Counted from the stretch's first letter, positions 16,275-25,106 are shown. The stretch is DNA of 51,834 nucleotides from Dehalococcoidia bacterium (GCA_030753265.1 JASMCQ010000005.1:1-51834), one strand, 5' to 3'. Notes: generated by a model from the sequence alone, not told the origin. Program-made: numbers and translations.

Positions 16275-16302
16275 AGCTGATGGCTGATAGCTGATGGCTG
16301 AT
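16275..16302 (+). repeat. Perfect 14-bp tandem duplication
   Basis: AGCTGATGGCTGAT occurs twice head to tail (16275-16288 and 16289-16302), about 25 bases before the start of the next gene. Confidence 0.8.
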
Positions 16303-16327
16303 TGCTTGAGCGGAGGAAAGGAGCGCC

Positions 16328-16615
16328 ATGATCGGAGTTCTGACCCACCACTGGGCCAAGGCGGATAAGCTAGAGGACGCCCGCCAGCTTCTGGACCGCA
16401 ACGGCCTGGCCCAGAGCAAAGCCCCCGGCTTCGGCAGCCGGCAGACCCTTTACTCCCTTGCCGAACCCACCAAGATCACCACCCTGGTCACCTGGGACAG
16501 CGTGAAGATCTACGATGCCTGGCGGGCCAGCCCGGAGCGGGAGGTGGCTATGGCCGGGGCCGGCGATCTGTGGAGCAGGCACCCGGAGTCGGAGCGGTTC
16601 GAGGTGGCGGGGTAG
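16328..16615 (+). CDS. Small putative dimeric alpha/beta-barrel (ABM-like) protein
   Basis: The 95-residue protein begins MIGVLTHHWAKADKLEDARQ, with a beta strand, a helix, then LAQSKAPGFGSRQTLYSLAE and ITTLVTWDSVKIYDAWRASP. This strand-helix-strand-strand layout and the final W/Y-rich helix resemble antibiotic-biosynthesis-monooxygenase or DUF-type dimeric barrels, which often act as small oxygenases or binding proteins. The start ATG 16328 has GGAGGAAAGGAG just upstream. No catalytic residue can be assigned. It follows nhaA by about 100 bases and could be a separate unit. Confidence 0.7.
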   Translation: MIGVLTHHWAKADKLEDARQLLDRNGLAQSKAPGFGSRQTLYSLAEPTKITTLVTWDSVKIYDAWRASPEREVAMAGAGDLWSRHPESERFEVAG

Positions 16616-16672
16616 GCCTCGGGCGCCGGTACCGGGTTCACTCTCAAGCCTCCGGTGAGTCCGCCGCCAAGG

Positions 16673-16817
16673 GGGTTTGCCTTATCGAGTACCCTGGATC
16701 ATGTCACCCCGAGTGAAGCGAGGGGTCTGGGGTGGTGGGTCCAGGATCGGATCGAGGAACCCCGCACCAGATTCCTCGTCGACTCGCTCCTCGGAATGAC
16801 AATTTTGGGGCAAAGCC
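16673..16817 (+). mobile_element. MITE-like repeat, copy A (145 bp)
   Basis: A 98-bp core (16703-16800) runs from GTCACCCCGAGTGAAGCGAG to a TTCCTC...GGAATGAC end. It matches, in inverted orientation and with identical core length, the element at 22881-22978 (about four in five bases by eye). Outside the core both copies carry related ends; the right end TTTTGGGGCAAAGCC is the inverted form of GGCCTTGCCCCAAAA found at the equivalent left end of copy B. The interior is itself partly palindromic. It has no coding capacity. Termini that are inverted repeats, a fixed length and intergenic placement fit a MITE. Confidence 0.7.
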
Positions 16818-16896
16818 GCCCCGAGGGCCACATCAGGCTCCACATCGAGCCTTGAATAATCGTATCAATTTGTGACTCGGCAGGAAGGTGGGCGCT

Positions 16897-18495
16897 ATGA
16901 CGAGGCGGAGTTTCTGGGCCTGGGGCATGGAGTCGGACGAGCCGGACATGGTGCAGCGGCGGAAGGTGGCGGCCGACCTTTCCAAGCAGTACGGTGTTTC
17001 CGTCGAGGCGGCGCCATCACCCACGGAAGCCGGCCTCGACTTACGTAAGCCCCGCATCACTCCGCCAGCGTCGCTGGCGCCCTTCTGTTCCACGGACACC
17101 CACGACCGGGCCCTGCACTGCTACGGGAGGGGTTTTCGGGACCGGGTGCGGGCTTTCGACCTGCACTTCCCGAATCCGCCCGACGTGGTCGCCCACCCAC
17201 GAAACGAGCAGGAGGTGGAGGCGGTCCTGGAATGGTGCTCCGGGAATAGGTACGCCGCCATCCCCTACGGAGGCGGAAGCTCCGCCGTCGGCGGCGTGGA
17301 GGCGCCGGAGAACTTCGACGGAGTGGTGTCCATCGACCTCGCGGCGCTGGACCGGGTGCTGGAGATCGACGATGTCTCCCGCGCCGCCCGTATTCAAGCA
17401 GGGGCCTACGGTCCGGCCCTGGAATCCCAGTTGCGGCCCGGCGGGTTCACCCTGCGCCACTTTCCCCAGAGCTTCGAGTACTCCACCCTGGGAGGGTGGA
17501 TTGCGACCCGCTCCGGGGGACACTACGCCACCAACCACACCCACATTGACGACTTCGTGGAGTCGGCCCGAATGATAACCCCCGCCGGCGTCTGGGAGTC
17601 CAGGCGGCTGCCTGGAAGCGGCGCCGGGCCCAGCCCGGACCGGCTGGCCATAGGCAGCGAGGGTATTCTCGGCATCATCACCGAGGCCTGGATGCGCATT
17701 CAAGCACGGCCCACGTTTCGGGCATCGGCGGGAGTCACCTTCGATTCCTTCGCGGCGGGGGCTGAAGTGGCGCGGCACATCGTTCAGGCCAAGCTGTGGC
17801 CCGCCAACTGCCGCCTGCTCGACCCCGGCGAGGCCGCCAACGCCGCGGGCCTGGACGGTACCCGGGCTCTTCTGGTCCTCGGCTTTGAATCGGCGGAGCT
17901 GCCCCAAGGGCCGTTCTTGCACGAGGCCGTCGGCATCGCCCGCGCTTGCGGGGGAACGGTCGACGACGAAGGGATCAAGATCTCCGACGCGCCGGGGGGC
18001 AACACCGGCCGCCAGGGGTCGGTGGGCGCCTGGCGCGACTCTTTCCTGTGGGCGCCCTACCACCGGAACGCGACCATGGGCCTGGGCCTGGTGGCCGAGA
18101 CCGTGGAGACGGCCATCACCTGGGAACGGTGGCCAGACTTGGACGCATCGGTGCGGGCGGCCCTCCAGGACGCTCTGCGGCGGGTTTGCGGGGCCGGCCG
18201 GGTCACCTGCCGCTTCACCCACGTGTACCCAGACGGCCCCGCTCCCTACTTCACCTTCGAAGGCCTGGGCCGTAAGGGTGCCGAGCTGGAAAATTACGAC
18301 GAGATCAAGCGGGCCGCCTCCGAAGCCATCCTGGCCGCGGGGGGAACCATTACCCACCACCATGCCGTGGGACGGGTGCACCGGCCGTGGTACGACCGGC
18401 AACGGCCGGACCTCTTCGCCCAGGCGCTCAAGGCGGTCAAGCAGGTGGTGGACCCCAGAGGCGTGCTCAATCCCGGGGTGTTGATCGACCCCTAG
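16897..18495 (+). CDS. FAD-binding oxidase, alkylglycerone-phosphate synthase-like
   Basis: The 532-residue protein has the vanillyl-alcohol-oxidase/GlcD layout: an FAD-binding half (PPDVVAHPRNEQEVEAVLEW, then IPYGGGSSAVGG near 124-135, and EYSTLGGWIATRSGGHYAT) and a C-terminal substrate half ending in THHHAVGRVHRPWY. The N-terminal FWAWGMESDE, the QSFEYSTLGGW block and the HHH motif resemble alkyldihydroxyacetone-phosphate synthase (AGPS) more than glycolate oxidase. AGPS makes ether lipids, but bacterial relatives include many uncharacterised oxidases, so the substrate is open. The start is ATG 16897, eight bases after GGAAGG; GTG 16888 would bury the ribosome binding site. It lies directly after MITE copy A. 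Confidence 0.85.
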   Translation: MTRRSFWAWGMESDEPDMVQRRKVAADLSKQYGVSVEAAPSPTEAGLDLRKPRITPPASLAPFCSTDTHDRALHCYGRGFRDRVRAFDLHFPNPPDVVAHPRNEQEVEAVLEWCSGNRYAAIPYGGGSSAVGGVEAPENFDGVVSIDLAALDRVLEIDDVSRAARIQAGAYGPALESQLRPGGFTLRHFPQSFEYSTLGGWIATRSGGHYATNHTHIDDFVESARMITPAGVWESRRLPGSGAGPSPDRLAIGSEGILGIITEAWMRIQARPTFRASAGVTFDSFAAGAEVARHIVQAKLWPANCRLLDPGEAANAAGLDGTRALLVLGFESAELPQGPFLHEAVGIARACGGTVDDEGIKISDAPGGNTGRQGSVGAWRDSFLWAPYHRNATMGLGLVAETVETAITWERWPDLDASVRAALQDALRRVCGAGRVTCRFTHVYPDGPAPYFTFEGLGRKGAELENYDEIKRAASEAILAAGGTITHHHAVGRVHRPWYDRQRPDLFAQALKAVKQVVDPRGVLNPGVLIDP

Positions 18496-18621
18496 CCGGT
18501 ACCCTCTGCTCCTGCCTCTGCCGGCGGTACCTCGCTCCGCGGCGGGACCCCTGTTCGCAGTATCCACCGGGGGAACGGTATGCAGGTATCTTCGCGAATC
18601 GCAGGCAAGCGGCCTCATGTA

Positions 18622-18644
18622 GGGGCGGGCTTTATGCCCGCCCC
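18622..18644. repeat. Perfect hairpin (9-bp stem)
   Basis: GGGGCGGGC and GCCCGCCCC flank a TTTAT loop in the space between the FAD-oxidase and MFS genes. There is no T-run, so it is more likely a REP-type hairpin than an intrinsic terminator, though it could stabilise the upstream mRNA end. Confidence 0.55.
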
Positions 18645-18767
18645 ACGTTGCGTTTGCTAATTGAGCAACTTTGCCAAACAGCTCCGCTGGAGCAGCACCA
18701 GGAACGTGTTGTTGATGGACCCCGGCCCGCCATGTACAATGGGCCGATTAATCGCCGGAGAAGATAA

Positions 18768-20096
18768 TTGCCGAAGGTTAGCTTGAGCCCGGCCGGCCTG
18801 GAGGTCGGGACTCACAGAATCCACCCCGCCTGGGGCATGGTCGCGATGGCCTCCATCATGTGGCCGACCAGCTCCACCGTCCGCTTTGCCACCTCCATGC
18901 TGGTCCCCTATCTGGAGGACCCCGATGGCGCCTACGGATGGAACTACGGCCTCATCGGCTTTGGTTTCACCCTTCAATGGCTCCTGGCCGGACTCCTGGG
19001 CCCCGCCGTGGGCTGGATGGGCGACCGGTACGGGTTCCGCCGGGTCATGGCCGGGGGAGCCTTTCTGTTCATCGCGGGCATGATGCTCACTGGCACCATG
19101 ACCCATTGGTGGCAGTTCTGGCTCTATTTCGGGGTCCTTCTGGCCGGCTCCATCGCGGCTTTTCAGGTTGCCATGGTGGCGGGCGTTTCGATCTGGTTCA
19201 AGAAGCAATTGGGCGTGGCCATGGGAATCATGCAGGCCGCCATGGGCCTGGGTACCGCGGTGGCCGCCGGCCTGGTGTATGTGCTGTACAATCAGTTTGG
19301 CCTCACATGGACCTTCTGGCTCCCCGGCATAATCGGCGGGGCGATCCTGCTTCTGGGGACCCGGTACTTCCGAAACGAGCCCGCGGCCATCGGCCTGCGG
19401 CCTTTCGGCGCCGAAGAAGGCGAGCCCATCCGCCGGCCGATGGCTATCGAGACGGCGAAGATCAGGACCAGGGTTTTCCTGAAGCAGGCCCAAAGGACCT
19501 CCGCGTTCTGGAACCTCATCGGCATCCACTTCTGGGGATGCGCGGGCCACAACATCATCCTGGTATTCCTGATTGCCATGGTTGAAAAAGAGCTGTCCAT
19601 CGGGATGGGCCTCGCGATCTACATCACCCTCACCGTCATCAGCGCCATCACCCGGTTCACCGCGCCGGTGGTGGCCGACCGCACGGGCAGCAAAGGCGCC
19701 ATGGGCGTTTGCTTCGCCCTGCAAACCTTCCCTGTGCTCATCCTGCTGGTGGCTCATGAGCCCTGGACCTTCTTCCTCTTCGCCGTTCTGTTTGGCGTTG
19801 GATTGGGAGGCGAGATGACCGTCTTCCCCATCATCAACCGCCAGTACTACGGCGACGCCCCCACGGGCACCGCCTACGGCTGGCAGATGCTGGGGAGCGG
19901 CTTCGGCATGGCGCTGGGACCGCTGGCGGGAGGGCTCCTGTGGTATGCGACTGACGAATACACCAGCTCCGTGATCCTGGCCTTTGCGCTCAGCCTGATC
20001 GGCGTCATCTCCATCATCTTTCTCCCGACCACGGCCCGCCACCAAGTGCCCAACTGGGAGGAAGCGCTGCCGCCGGAGATCCGCGCGCTGGGGTAG
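18768..20096 (+). CDS. MFS transporter
   Basis: The 442-residue protein has twelve predicted helices and the family's loop motif after helix 2 (GWMGDRYGFRRVMAGGAF), plus a long central loop (EPAAIGLRPFGAEEGEPIRR) and a second-half VVADRTGSKGAMG. Relatives include oxalate/formate antiporter-like and monocarboxylate carriers. The substrate cannot be told, but organic acid uptake would suit the oxidase gene upstream. The start is TTG 18768, seven bases after GGAG. About 60 bases separate it from the nuclease gene downstream, so the two may share a transcript. Confidence 0.88.
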   Translation: MPKVSLSPAGLEVGTHRIHPAWGMVAMASIMWPTSSTVRFATSMLVPYLEDPDGAYGWNYGLIGFGFTLQWLLAGLLGPAVGWMGDRYGFRRVMAGGAFLFIAGMMLTGTMTHWWQFWLYFGVLLAGSIAAFQVAMVAGVSIWFKKQLGVAMGIMQAAMGLGTAVAAGLVYVLYNQFGLTWTFWLPGIIGGAILLLGTRYFRNEPAAIGLRPFGAEEGEPIRRPMAIETAKIRTRVFLKQAQRTSAFWNLIGIHFWGCAGHNIILVFLIAMVEKELSIGMGLAIYITLTVISAITRFTAPVVADRTGSKGAMGVCFALQTFPVLILLVAHEPWTFFLFAVLFGVGLGGEMTVFPIINRQYYGDAPTGTAYGWQMLGSGFGMALGPLAGGLLWYATDEYTSSVILAFALSLIGVISIIFLPTTARHQVPNWEEALPPEIRALG

Positions 20097-20155
20097 CTCC
20101 GGGTTTCGGCGGGGCCGCGTACAGCCTCCAATCCGGGACGCGACCGGAGGAATCG

Positions 20156-20869
20156 ATGGCACTTATCATTTCGGCCACCGACTTGGGATTCTACGCTTCG
20201 TGGCGATTCTGCCCTCGCTGCGCGTGGGTGCGCCTGCACGTCAAGACTCTTCCCTATCAGAGTTTTCCGGGCATATTCAGCACCATCGACCGGTACAACA
20301 AGCTGATCGTGCAGAACCACTTCGAGAGGGATAGCGCCTTTCCCGCCTGGCTGCGAGTCCTGGGGGAAGTGGAAGCCTACATCGCTCCGCCTCACTGGTC
20401 CCGCTTCAATTCGTTGGACCCCGAAACGGGCGTTACGCTTCGCGGTGAAGCAGACGGCATATTCCGAATGGCCGACGGCTCGTACACCATCGTGGACTAC
20501 AAGACGGCCCGGCACACCCGGAGCCAGCGAGGTATGCTGCCGTGGTACCGGGTGCAGCTGAACGCCTACGCCTACATTGGGGAGCGCCAGGGGCTCTCTC
20601 CCGTGACCCGGCTGGCGCTGGTCTACATGGAGCCCATGACCGGCGAGGACGCTGCGCGAGACCCCCGGCTGGTCGACGATCTGGGGTTTTCCATGGGATT
20701 CCAGGCAAACATAGTGGACGTGGACCTGAGGCCGGAGGAGATGATCCCCCCGCTGCTGTTGAAGGTCAGAGAAGTGGGTGACATGGAGTGTCCCCCAGTG
20801 GGCCGGCCGGGCTGCAAGGATTGCGACGCCTTGCACGCCTTGATCGAAGCGTTGGCCGATCCACCCTAA
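20156..20869 (+). CDS. PD-(D/E)XK nuclease family protein, Cas4/RecB-like
   Basis: The 237-residue protein shows the RecB-nuclease core: LRGEADGIF with the metal-binding Asp, YTIVDYKTA with the D-x-K pair, and QLNAYAY (the QxxxY motif). Cysteines flank the fold in Cas4-like fashion: C19 and C22 near the N terminus, and C212, C220 and C223 near the end (GCKDCDAL). An iron-sulfur cluster is therefore plausible. No CRISPR array or other cas gene is in the window, so it is a solo nuclease, perhaps in DNA repair or mobile-element defence. The start ATG 20156 has GGAGG five bases upstream. It lies 59 bases after the MFS gene. Confidence 0.8.
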   Translation: MALIISATDLGFYASWRFCPRCAWVRLHVKTLPYQSFPGIFSTIDRYNKLIVQNHFERDSAFPAWLRVLGEVEAYIAPPHWSRFNSLDPETGVTLRGEADGIFRMADGSYTIVDYKTARHTRSQRGMLPWYRVQLNAYAYIGERQGLSPVTRLALVYMEPMTGEDAARDPRLVDDLGFSMGFQANIVDVDLRPEEMIPPLLLKVREVGDMECPPVGRPGCKDCDALHALIEALADPP

Positions 20870-20915
20870 CCCGTCGAAAAGAACCCCGCCCGGTATCTCC
20901 GCCGAGCCTAATACT

Positions 20916-22490
20916 CTAAGTCGAGGCCCGGCCCCGGCGCAGGGCCCTGCCTGCCAAGGCGCCGGTGTTCTCGCCCCGGTCGACCACCACCCGGCCGTTT
21001 ACGATCACGTATTCGATGCCCACCGGGTAGTGCTTGGGGTCGCTCCTGGTGGCGTGGGTCTTCACCGTGTCGGGGTTGAACACCACGATGTCCGCTTTCA
21101 ACCCGTCCCGCAGCAGGCCCCGGTCGGGCAGGCCCAGGCGTTGGGCGGGGAAGGATGTCATCTTCCGGATGGCCTCGGGAAGCCGCAGATGCTTCTCGGC
21201 GCGCACGAACTCGGCCAGCACAATGGGGAAGCACCCGTAGGTCCTGGGGTTGGGGTATTCCCCGAAGAGGATGGAATCGCTGGCTATCATGCCGCTGGGG
21301 TGGGACACGAAAGCCGCCAGGGTATGAGGGTTGGTGCCCAGCGCCACCGTGGAGATGCCCAGGTTCTCTTCCACCAGCAGGTCGAACAGGGCATCCACCG
21401 GTTCCTGCTCCCGCATCTCGGCGATGTCGGTGAGCAGGCGGCCGTCATACTTGCTGTTTTGCGGCTGGGTGAAGTTGGTCAGCCAGTTGTTCTCCAGCCG
21501 GCCCCTGGACACCTCCTTCCTCATCCTGGCCCGGTCGTCCGGGTCCCGCAGCGCCGCCATCAGCCGTTCGGGGCCGCCGTCTTTGGCCCAATGGGGCAGG
21601 CCGATGGTGACCGTGGTACCGGAATAGGGGTAGGTGTAGCAGTCGAAGGTGACGTCCATCCCCTCGTCGCGGGCGTCTTCCACCAGGCCCAGGTAGTCCA
21701 GGTGGCTCCCTACCCCCTGGGCGCTCTGGCGGTAGTGGGTCAGGTGAATGGGACAGCCGCTGCGCCGGCCGATCTCCAGGGCCTCCTCCCACGGGGCCAG
21801 CAGCCCCTTGGAGCGCAGGCTGGCCCGGGTGTGGGTGTGGTAGAAGCCGCCCAGGGAGGCCGCAACTTCGGACAGGGCCGCCAGTTCTTCGGTGCCGGCG
21901 TAGGAGCCCGGCGGGTAATCGAGGCCGGTGGAAAGCCCCCAAGCGCCCTCCTCCATGGCCTCCCGCACCACCGACTTCATGTCCTCCATCTCCGCCGGAG
22001 TGGCGGGACGGTCGTTCCAGCCGACCCCCCAAATGCGAACCGGCGAGTTGCCCAGAATGTAGGCAACGTTGATGGCGACGGCGTTGTCGTACTTGCCGAG
22101 GAGGCCGGCGACACTCAGCCAATCGGCGGGCATCGGCGGGTAGCCGTTGAGGCCGGAATCGAGCCAGATGTAGCGGTGCAGCTCCTCCTGGTTCTTGAAC
22201 GGAGCGTGGGAGATGCCGTCGACACCCACCAGCTCGGTGGTGACCCCCTGGCGCACCTTGGGGTCATGATGGGGAGCGCCCAGGATGGTCAGGCCGGTGT
22301 GGGAGTGCAGGTCGACGAAGCCGGGACAAACCACGTGTCCCGATGCGTCGATGACCCGCGCCGCTTCCAGGTGGGACACATCTCCCCGGTGGATGGTCAC
22401 CAGGTCGTTCTCCACCAGCACCGCCGCGTAAAAACCGGGGCTGCCGGAGCCGTCGATCACCAGCCCGTTCTTAATTATCAGGTCCAACAT
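20916..22490 (-). CDS. N-acyl-D-amino-acid deacylase-like amidohydrolase
   Basis: The 524-residue protein begins MLDLIIKNGLVIDGSGSPGF and carries the metal-binding CPGFVDLHSHTG (His62, His64), a later TGLDYPPGSYAG, THTRASL and LTHYRQSAQG, and the C-terminal GLKADIVVFNPDTV barrel-closing segment with VIVNGRVVVDRG. This is the D-aminoacylase/dihydroorotase-like branch of the amidohydrolase superfamily, which cleaves N-acyl-D-amino acids or related amides with zinc. Start ATG 22490 is chosen because AGGAGGGG precedes it; the frame is open 56 codons further upstream without family resemblance. Single gene, convergent with the nuclease gene. The exact substrate is unknown. Confidence 0.88.
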   Translation of the reverse strand: MLDLIIKNGLVIDGSGSPGFYAAVLVENDLVTIHRGDVSHLEAARVIDASGHVVCPGFVDLHSHTGLTILGAPHHDPKVRQGVTTELVGVDGISHAPFKNQEELHRYIWLDSGLNGYPPMPADWLSVAGLLGKYDNAVAINVAYILGNSPVRIWGVGWNDRPATPAEMEDMKSVVREAMEEGAWGLSTGLDYPPGSYAGTEELAALSEVAASLGGFYHTHTRASLRSKGLLAPWEEALEIGRRSGCPIHLTHYRQSAQGVGSHLDYLGLVEDARDEGMDVTFDCYTYPYSGTTVTIGLPHWAKDGGPERLMAALRDPDDRARMRKEVSRGRLENNWLTNFTQPQNSKYDGRLLTDIAEMREQEPVDALFDLLVEENLGISTVALGTNPHTLAAFVSHPSGMIASDSILFGEYPNPRTYGCFPIVLAEFVRAEKHLRLPEAIRKMTSFPAQRLGLPDRGLLRDGLKADIVVFNPDTVKTHATRSDPKHYPVGIEYVIVNGRVVVDRGENTGALAGRALRRGRAST

Positions 22491-22863
22491 GTCTCCCCTC
22501 CTGGTTTCCCGAAATTGGCCCGGCCCGCTCTGCCGGACCCGGTTGCGCCCGCGCCGGTGGTTTGCGGCCCGGTGGTCTGAGGCATTGGAGTACGGGAATG
22601 GACCGGCTTCGTTGGCAAACCGGGCCCGCGTGGTAGCTTGTGGCCCTGCCGGGGGCATGAGGGTGAACCCCGGGCCGCCTCGAAGGTCAATCGGCGAGGA
22701 AGAGCTGCTATGTCAACAGAGCCGGGTAAACTCTAGCATCGTTTTAACTCTGAAACAATCGGCCCGCCGGATCGCTTCCGCCAGCACCACGGGCCGGCGC
22801 GGGACGGCGGTGGCGGCCCTGACCTTATTGCGAGGGAAGGAATCTATCTTCTCCCCTTCACGG

Positions 22864-23007
22864 GGCGTTGCCTCAAGACTGTCATTCCGAGGAGCGAAGC
22901 GACGAGGAATCCGGGGCGGGGTTCCCCCATTGGCGCCTGGGCCCACCGCCCCAGACCCCTCGCTTCACTCGTGGTGACAGGTTTCAGGGTACTTTTGGGG
23001 CAAGGCC
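22864..23007 (-). mobile_element. MITE-like repeat, copy B (144 bp)
   Basis: This is the inverted counterpart of copy A at 16673-16817. The core 22881-22978 is 98 bp like copy A. The ends GGCGTTGCCTCAAGA (22864-22878) and TTTTGGGGCAAGGCC (22993-23007) are imperfect inverted repeats of each other. It sits between the amidohydrolase and the metalloprotease genes. Confidence 0.7.
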
Positions 23008-23015
23008 TCACGAAT

Positions 23016-23038
23016 GAGGAGATAAGAGAGGGGGTCTC
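23016..23038 (+). repeat. Short dispersed repeat, copy 2
   Basis: GAGGAGATAAGAGAGGGGGT and the next three bases resemble the copy at 9756-9777; here it lies next to MITE copy B. Confidence 0.35.
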
Positions 23039-23108
23039 GCGCCCCCGGTACCCGCTCGATCAATGCCGGTTTCGTACCGCCACCGGAGAGGGGCCGCGGC
23101 CGCAAATC

Positions 23109-25106
23109 TCACCCGGAGAAATCGCCTCCGTGCACCCGGGCATACATTTCTTCAAACTCGTCGACGTCCCCGGCCGGCACATGGCGCAGAAAAGCGGCGT
23201 GGACTTCGTCCTCGGTCCACGTACTCTGCCCCGCTCCGGTCAGGGCGTGCAGCTCCCGCCACGCTTCCTGGAAGGCGTCGACGCCCAAAATTTCGGACAG
23301 GTTTAGGAAGAGGAGTTCGCCGTTGGTGTAGTTACACGCGAAGTAGGACCGGGCGGCGTGCTCCGAGTAACCGATTATCGCCAGGTTATCCACCAGTTTC
23401 TGGATGTTGGACATTCCCAGGCTGCCGCAGCTTCTGCTGTCCGCCTCGACCGCCGTCCTCCGGCCTCTCAGAGAATCGCCGTAGATCTGTTGGACAACGT
23501 AGCTGGCCAGAAAGTCCGACCCGCCTTCCCTGAACCAGACTGGCGAGGTGGAGGTCCCCCAGTAGTAGTGTCCCACCTCGTGGGCTATCACGCGCCTGAA
23601 ATCACCCAGTATCTCTTGGGGAGGGCTGATTATCATGTGGGTGCCGTGGTAGGTCCCGGCGGTGCCGACGCCCGGCTCCGCGAAGAGCAGGATGACATCC
23701 GACTGGGGGAAGGGAATGTCCATGAACTCCTCCATCACCAGGACCGCTTCCTCCAGTTGGGCCATGTGCCGCGCCCGCTGCTGAGCGGTATCGGTCGGTG
23801 AGGGAGGGCCAAGCCGCAGGAGGTGCAACTCGACCTCCCCCGCCAAGGGCAGGGTGGTGCTTGTCGAGTCCAGGTAGTGCCCGGCCAAGAGACTTCGGTA
23901 CTCCGCGGGTTTGATTCTGGCCTGGTCGCTCAGGACGGTGAGCAGCACGGCCTCGTCGTCGGTAATCCCGTCGGTGAACCAGCTTTGTTCAACCAGAAGC
24001 GCCAGGTCGTCGGGGTATCCGAGCAGGTCCCGCAGTGAGGTCAGGGCGGATACATCGTGCTCTTCGATGGAGTCCGCCAGAAAGGACCCCGACGCCAGCG
24101 TGTTTGCCAGGTCCACGTCCTCCTCCATGAGAAACCGCAGGTAATAGACCGCGAACCGGGTGTTCTGGTCGAAGCCCCCGGCGTGGGAGGGGAAGGCGGC
24201 GACGGTGCTCGCCAGCGAGATGTCCTTTTTCGCCATGACGGCCAGGTCTCCCAGGGACGCCCATTCGTCTCCCTCGATGCCGTCGGTCACCCACGCCAGG
24301 CCCGCGGCGGTCTTGGCGAGAGAGGCGTCCCGGCTGGCCAGGGAAACGATGTTCTGGAGAGCCTTTTGTTCTACCTCGATAATGCCGTCGTGGAACCAGG
24401 GGAGGCCCGCCACCGCTGCCGCCAACGAGGTATCCTTTGTGGCGAGAAAGGCGAGCTTCTCCATGGGCTCAGGCTCCCCCTCCGCGATGCCGTCGGCTAT
24501 CCAAGGGAGGCCCGCCGCCGCCATCCCAAGTTCCTGGTCCTGGCGGACTATCTGGGAAAGCGCGGACAGGGCGCCCTCCTCGGCCTCGGTGCGGTCTTCC
24601 TCTTTGAACCAAGGTAGGCTGTTCCGTAGTCTCTGCGACGAATCGGGGGTGGGTGAAGGTGGTGGCGCCGTCGGAGGCGGAAGGGTTGGCGTGTTGGAAG
24701 GCGTGGGCGTAGGCGGTGACGGGAAAGAAGTAGGCGTAGGCTTCGGCGTGGGGTCCGGAGCGGCGGTGGGCGTCGCCGCCGGAGGCGCGGTCGGTCTGGG
24801 AGTGGAGGTAGGCTTCCCCGCCGGGGTAGGGGTTGGAGCGGGTGTCGGCTCAGGCGCCGGCGTCGCGGTGGGGACCAGGGTGGGCGCCGGGGCCGGCTCC
24901 GCCACTGGGGTGGCGGTGGGTGCTGGGAGGGTCGCCAGACTTACCGACGCCGGCGGAGTGGTGACCGGGGCAACCGCCGGCGTCGAGGGCAACGCCTGGG
25001 TGGACGTTGGCGCGGGTTGCCCGCAGGCGGCAATCAGCAAAGCCGATACTGACAGCAAACCCGGAACGAGGTATGCCCGCAAGCCGGTCTCCTTCCTGCC
25101 AATCAT
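23109..25106 (-). CDS. Lipoprotein metalloprotease (gluzincin type) with seven Trp-containing helical repeats
   Basis: The 665-residue protein starts at ATG 25106 with a lipoprotein signal (LLIAAC, lipidated Cys28) and then about 120 residues of Thr/Pro/Ala linker. Next come seven repeats of about 35 residues with consensus LPWxxDGI-x3-E-x2-AL-x2-L-x2-LA-x2-D-x-SLA-x2-VA, the last three more divergent. The C-terminal third contains HEVGHYYWG (509-517) with WFREGG placing Glu527 fourteen residues after the second His, as expected of a zinc gluzincin peptidase. Protein is therefore exported, anchored to the outer face of the membrane and probably proteolytic. The repeat looks like a helical-hairpin solenoid for substrate or partner binding. 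I know no named family for the repeat. Divergent from the Cys-rich secreted protein gene. Confidence 0.85.
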   Translation of the reverse strand: MIGRKETGLRAYLVPGLLSVSALLIAACGQPAPTSTQALPSTPAVAPVTTPPASVSLATLPAPTATPVAEPAPAPTLVPTATPAPEPTPAPTPTPAGKPTSTPRPTAPPAATPTAAPDPTPKPTPTSFPSPPTPTPSNTPTLPPPTAPPPSPTPDSSQRLRNSLPWFKEEDRTEAEEGALSALSQIVRQDQELGMAAAGLPWIADGIAEGEPEPMEKLAFLATKDTSLAAAVAGLPWFHDGIIEVEQKALQNIVSLASRDASLAKTAAGLAWVTDGIEGDEWASLGDLAVMAKKDISLASTVAAFPSHAGGFDQNTRFAVYYLRFLMEEDVDLANTLASGSFLADSIEEHDVSALTSLRDLLGYPDDLALLVEQSWFTDGITDDEAVLLTVLSDQARIKPAEYRSLLAGHYLDSTSTTLPLAGEVELHLLRLGPPSPTDTAQQRARHMAQLEEAVLVMEEFMDIPFPQSDVILLFAEPGVGTAGTYHGTHMIISPPQEILGDFRRVIAHEVGHYYWGTSTSPVWFREGGSDFLASYVVQQIYGDSLRGRRTAVEADSRSCGSLGMSNIQKLVDNLAIIGYSEHAARSYFACNYTNGELLFLNLSEILGVDAFQEAWRELHALTGAGQSTWTEDEVHAAFLRHVPAGDVDEFEEMYARVHGGDFSG

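Larger units (their letters stand above)
22491..23108 (+). other. Intergenic region of about 620 bp holding MITE copy B
   Basis: No coding sequence is convincing. The region contains MITE copy B (22864-23007) and the second copy of a short GGAGATA-type repeat (23016-23038). Confidence 0.5.

Noticed and set aside
17041..18618. Long minus-strand open frame opposite the FAD oxidase (also 18657-20162 minus, 21030-22580 plus, 30817-32610 minus)
   Set aside because: Shadow frames caused by high GC; the opposite strand encodes clear protein families and these show no motifs.
20156..20869. Calling the nuclease a CRISPR Cas4
   Set aside because: No repeat array or other cas gene in 52 kb; only the fold and cysteines are similar.
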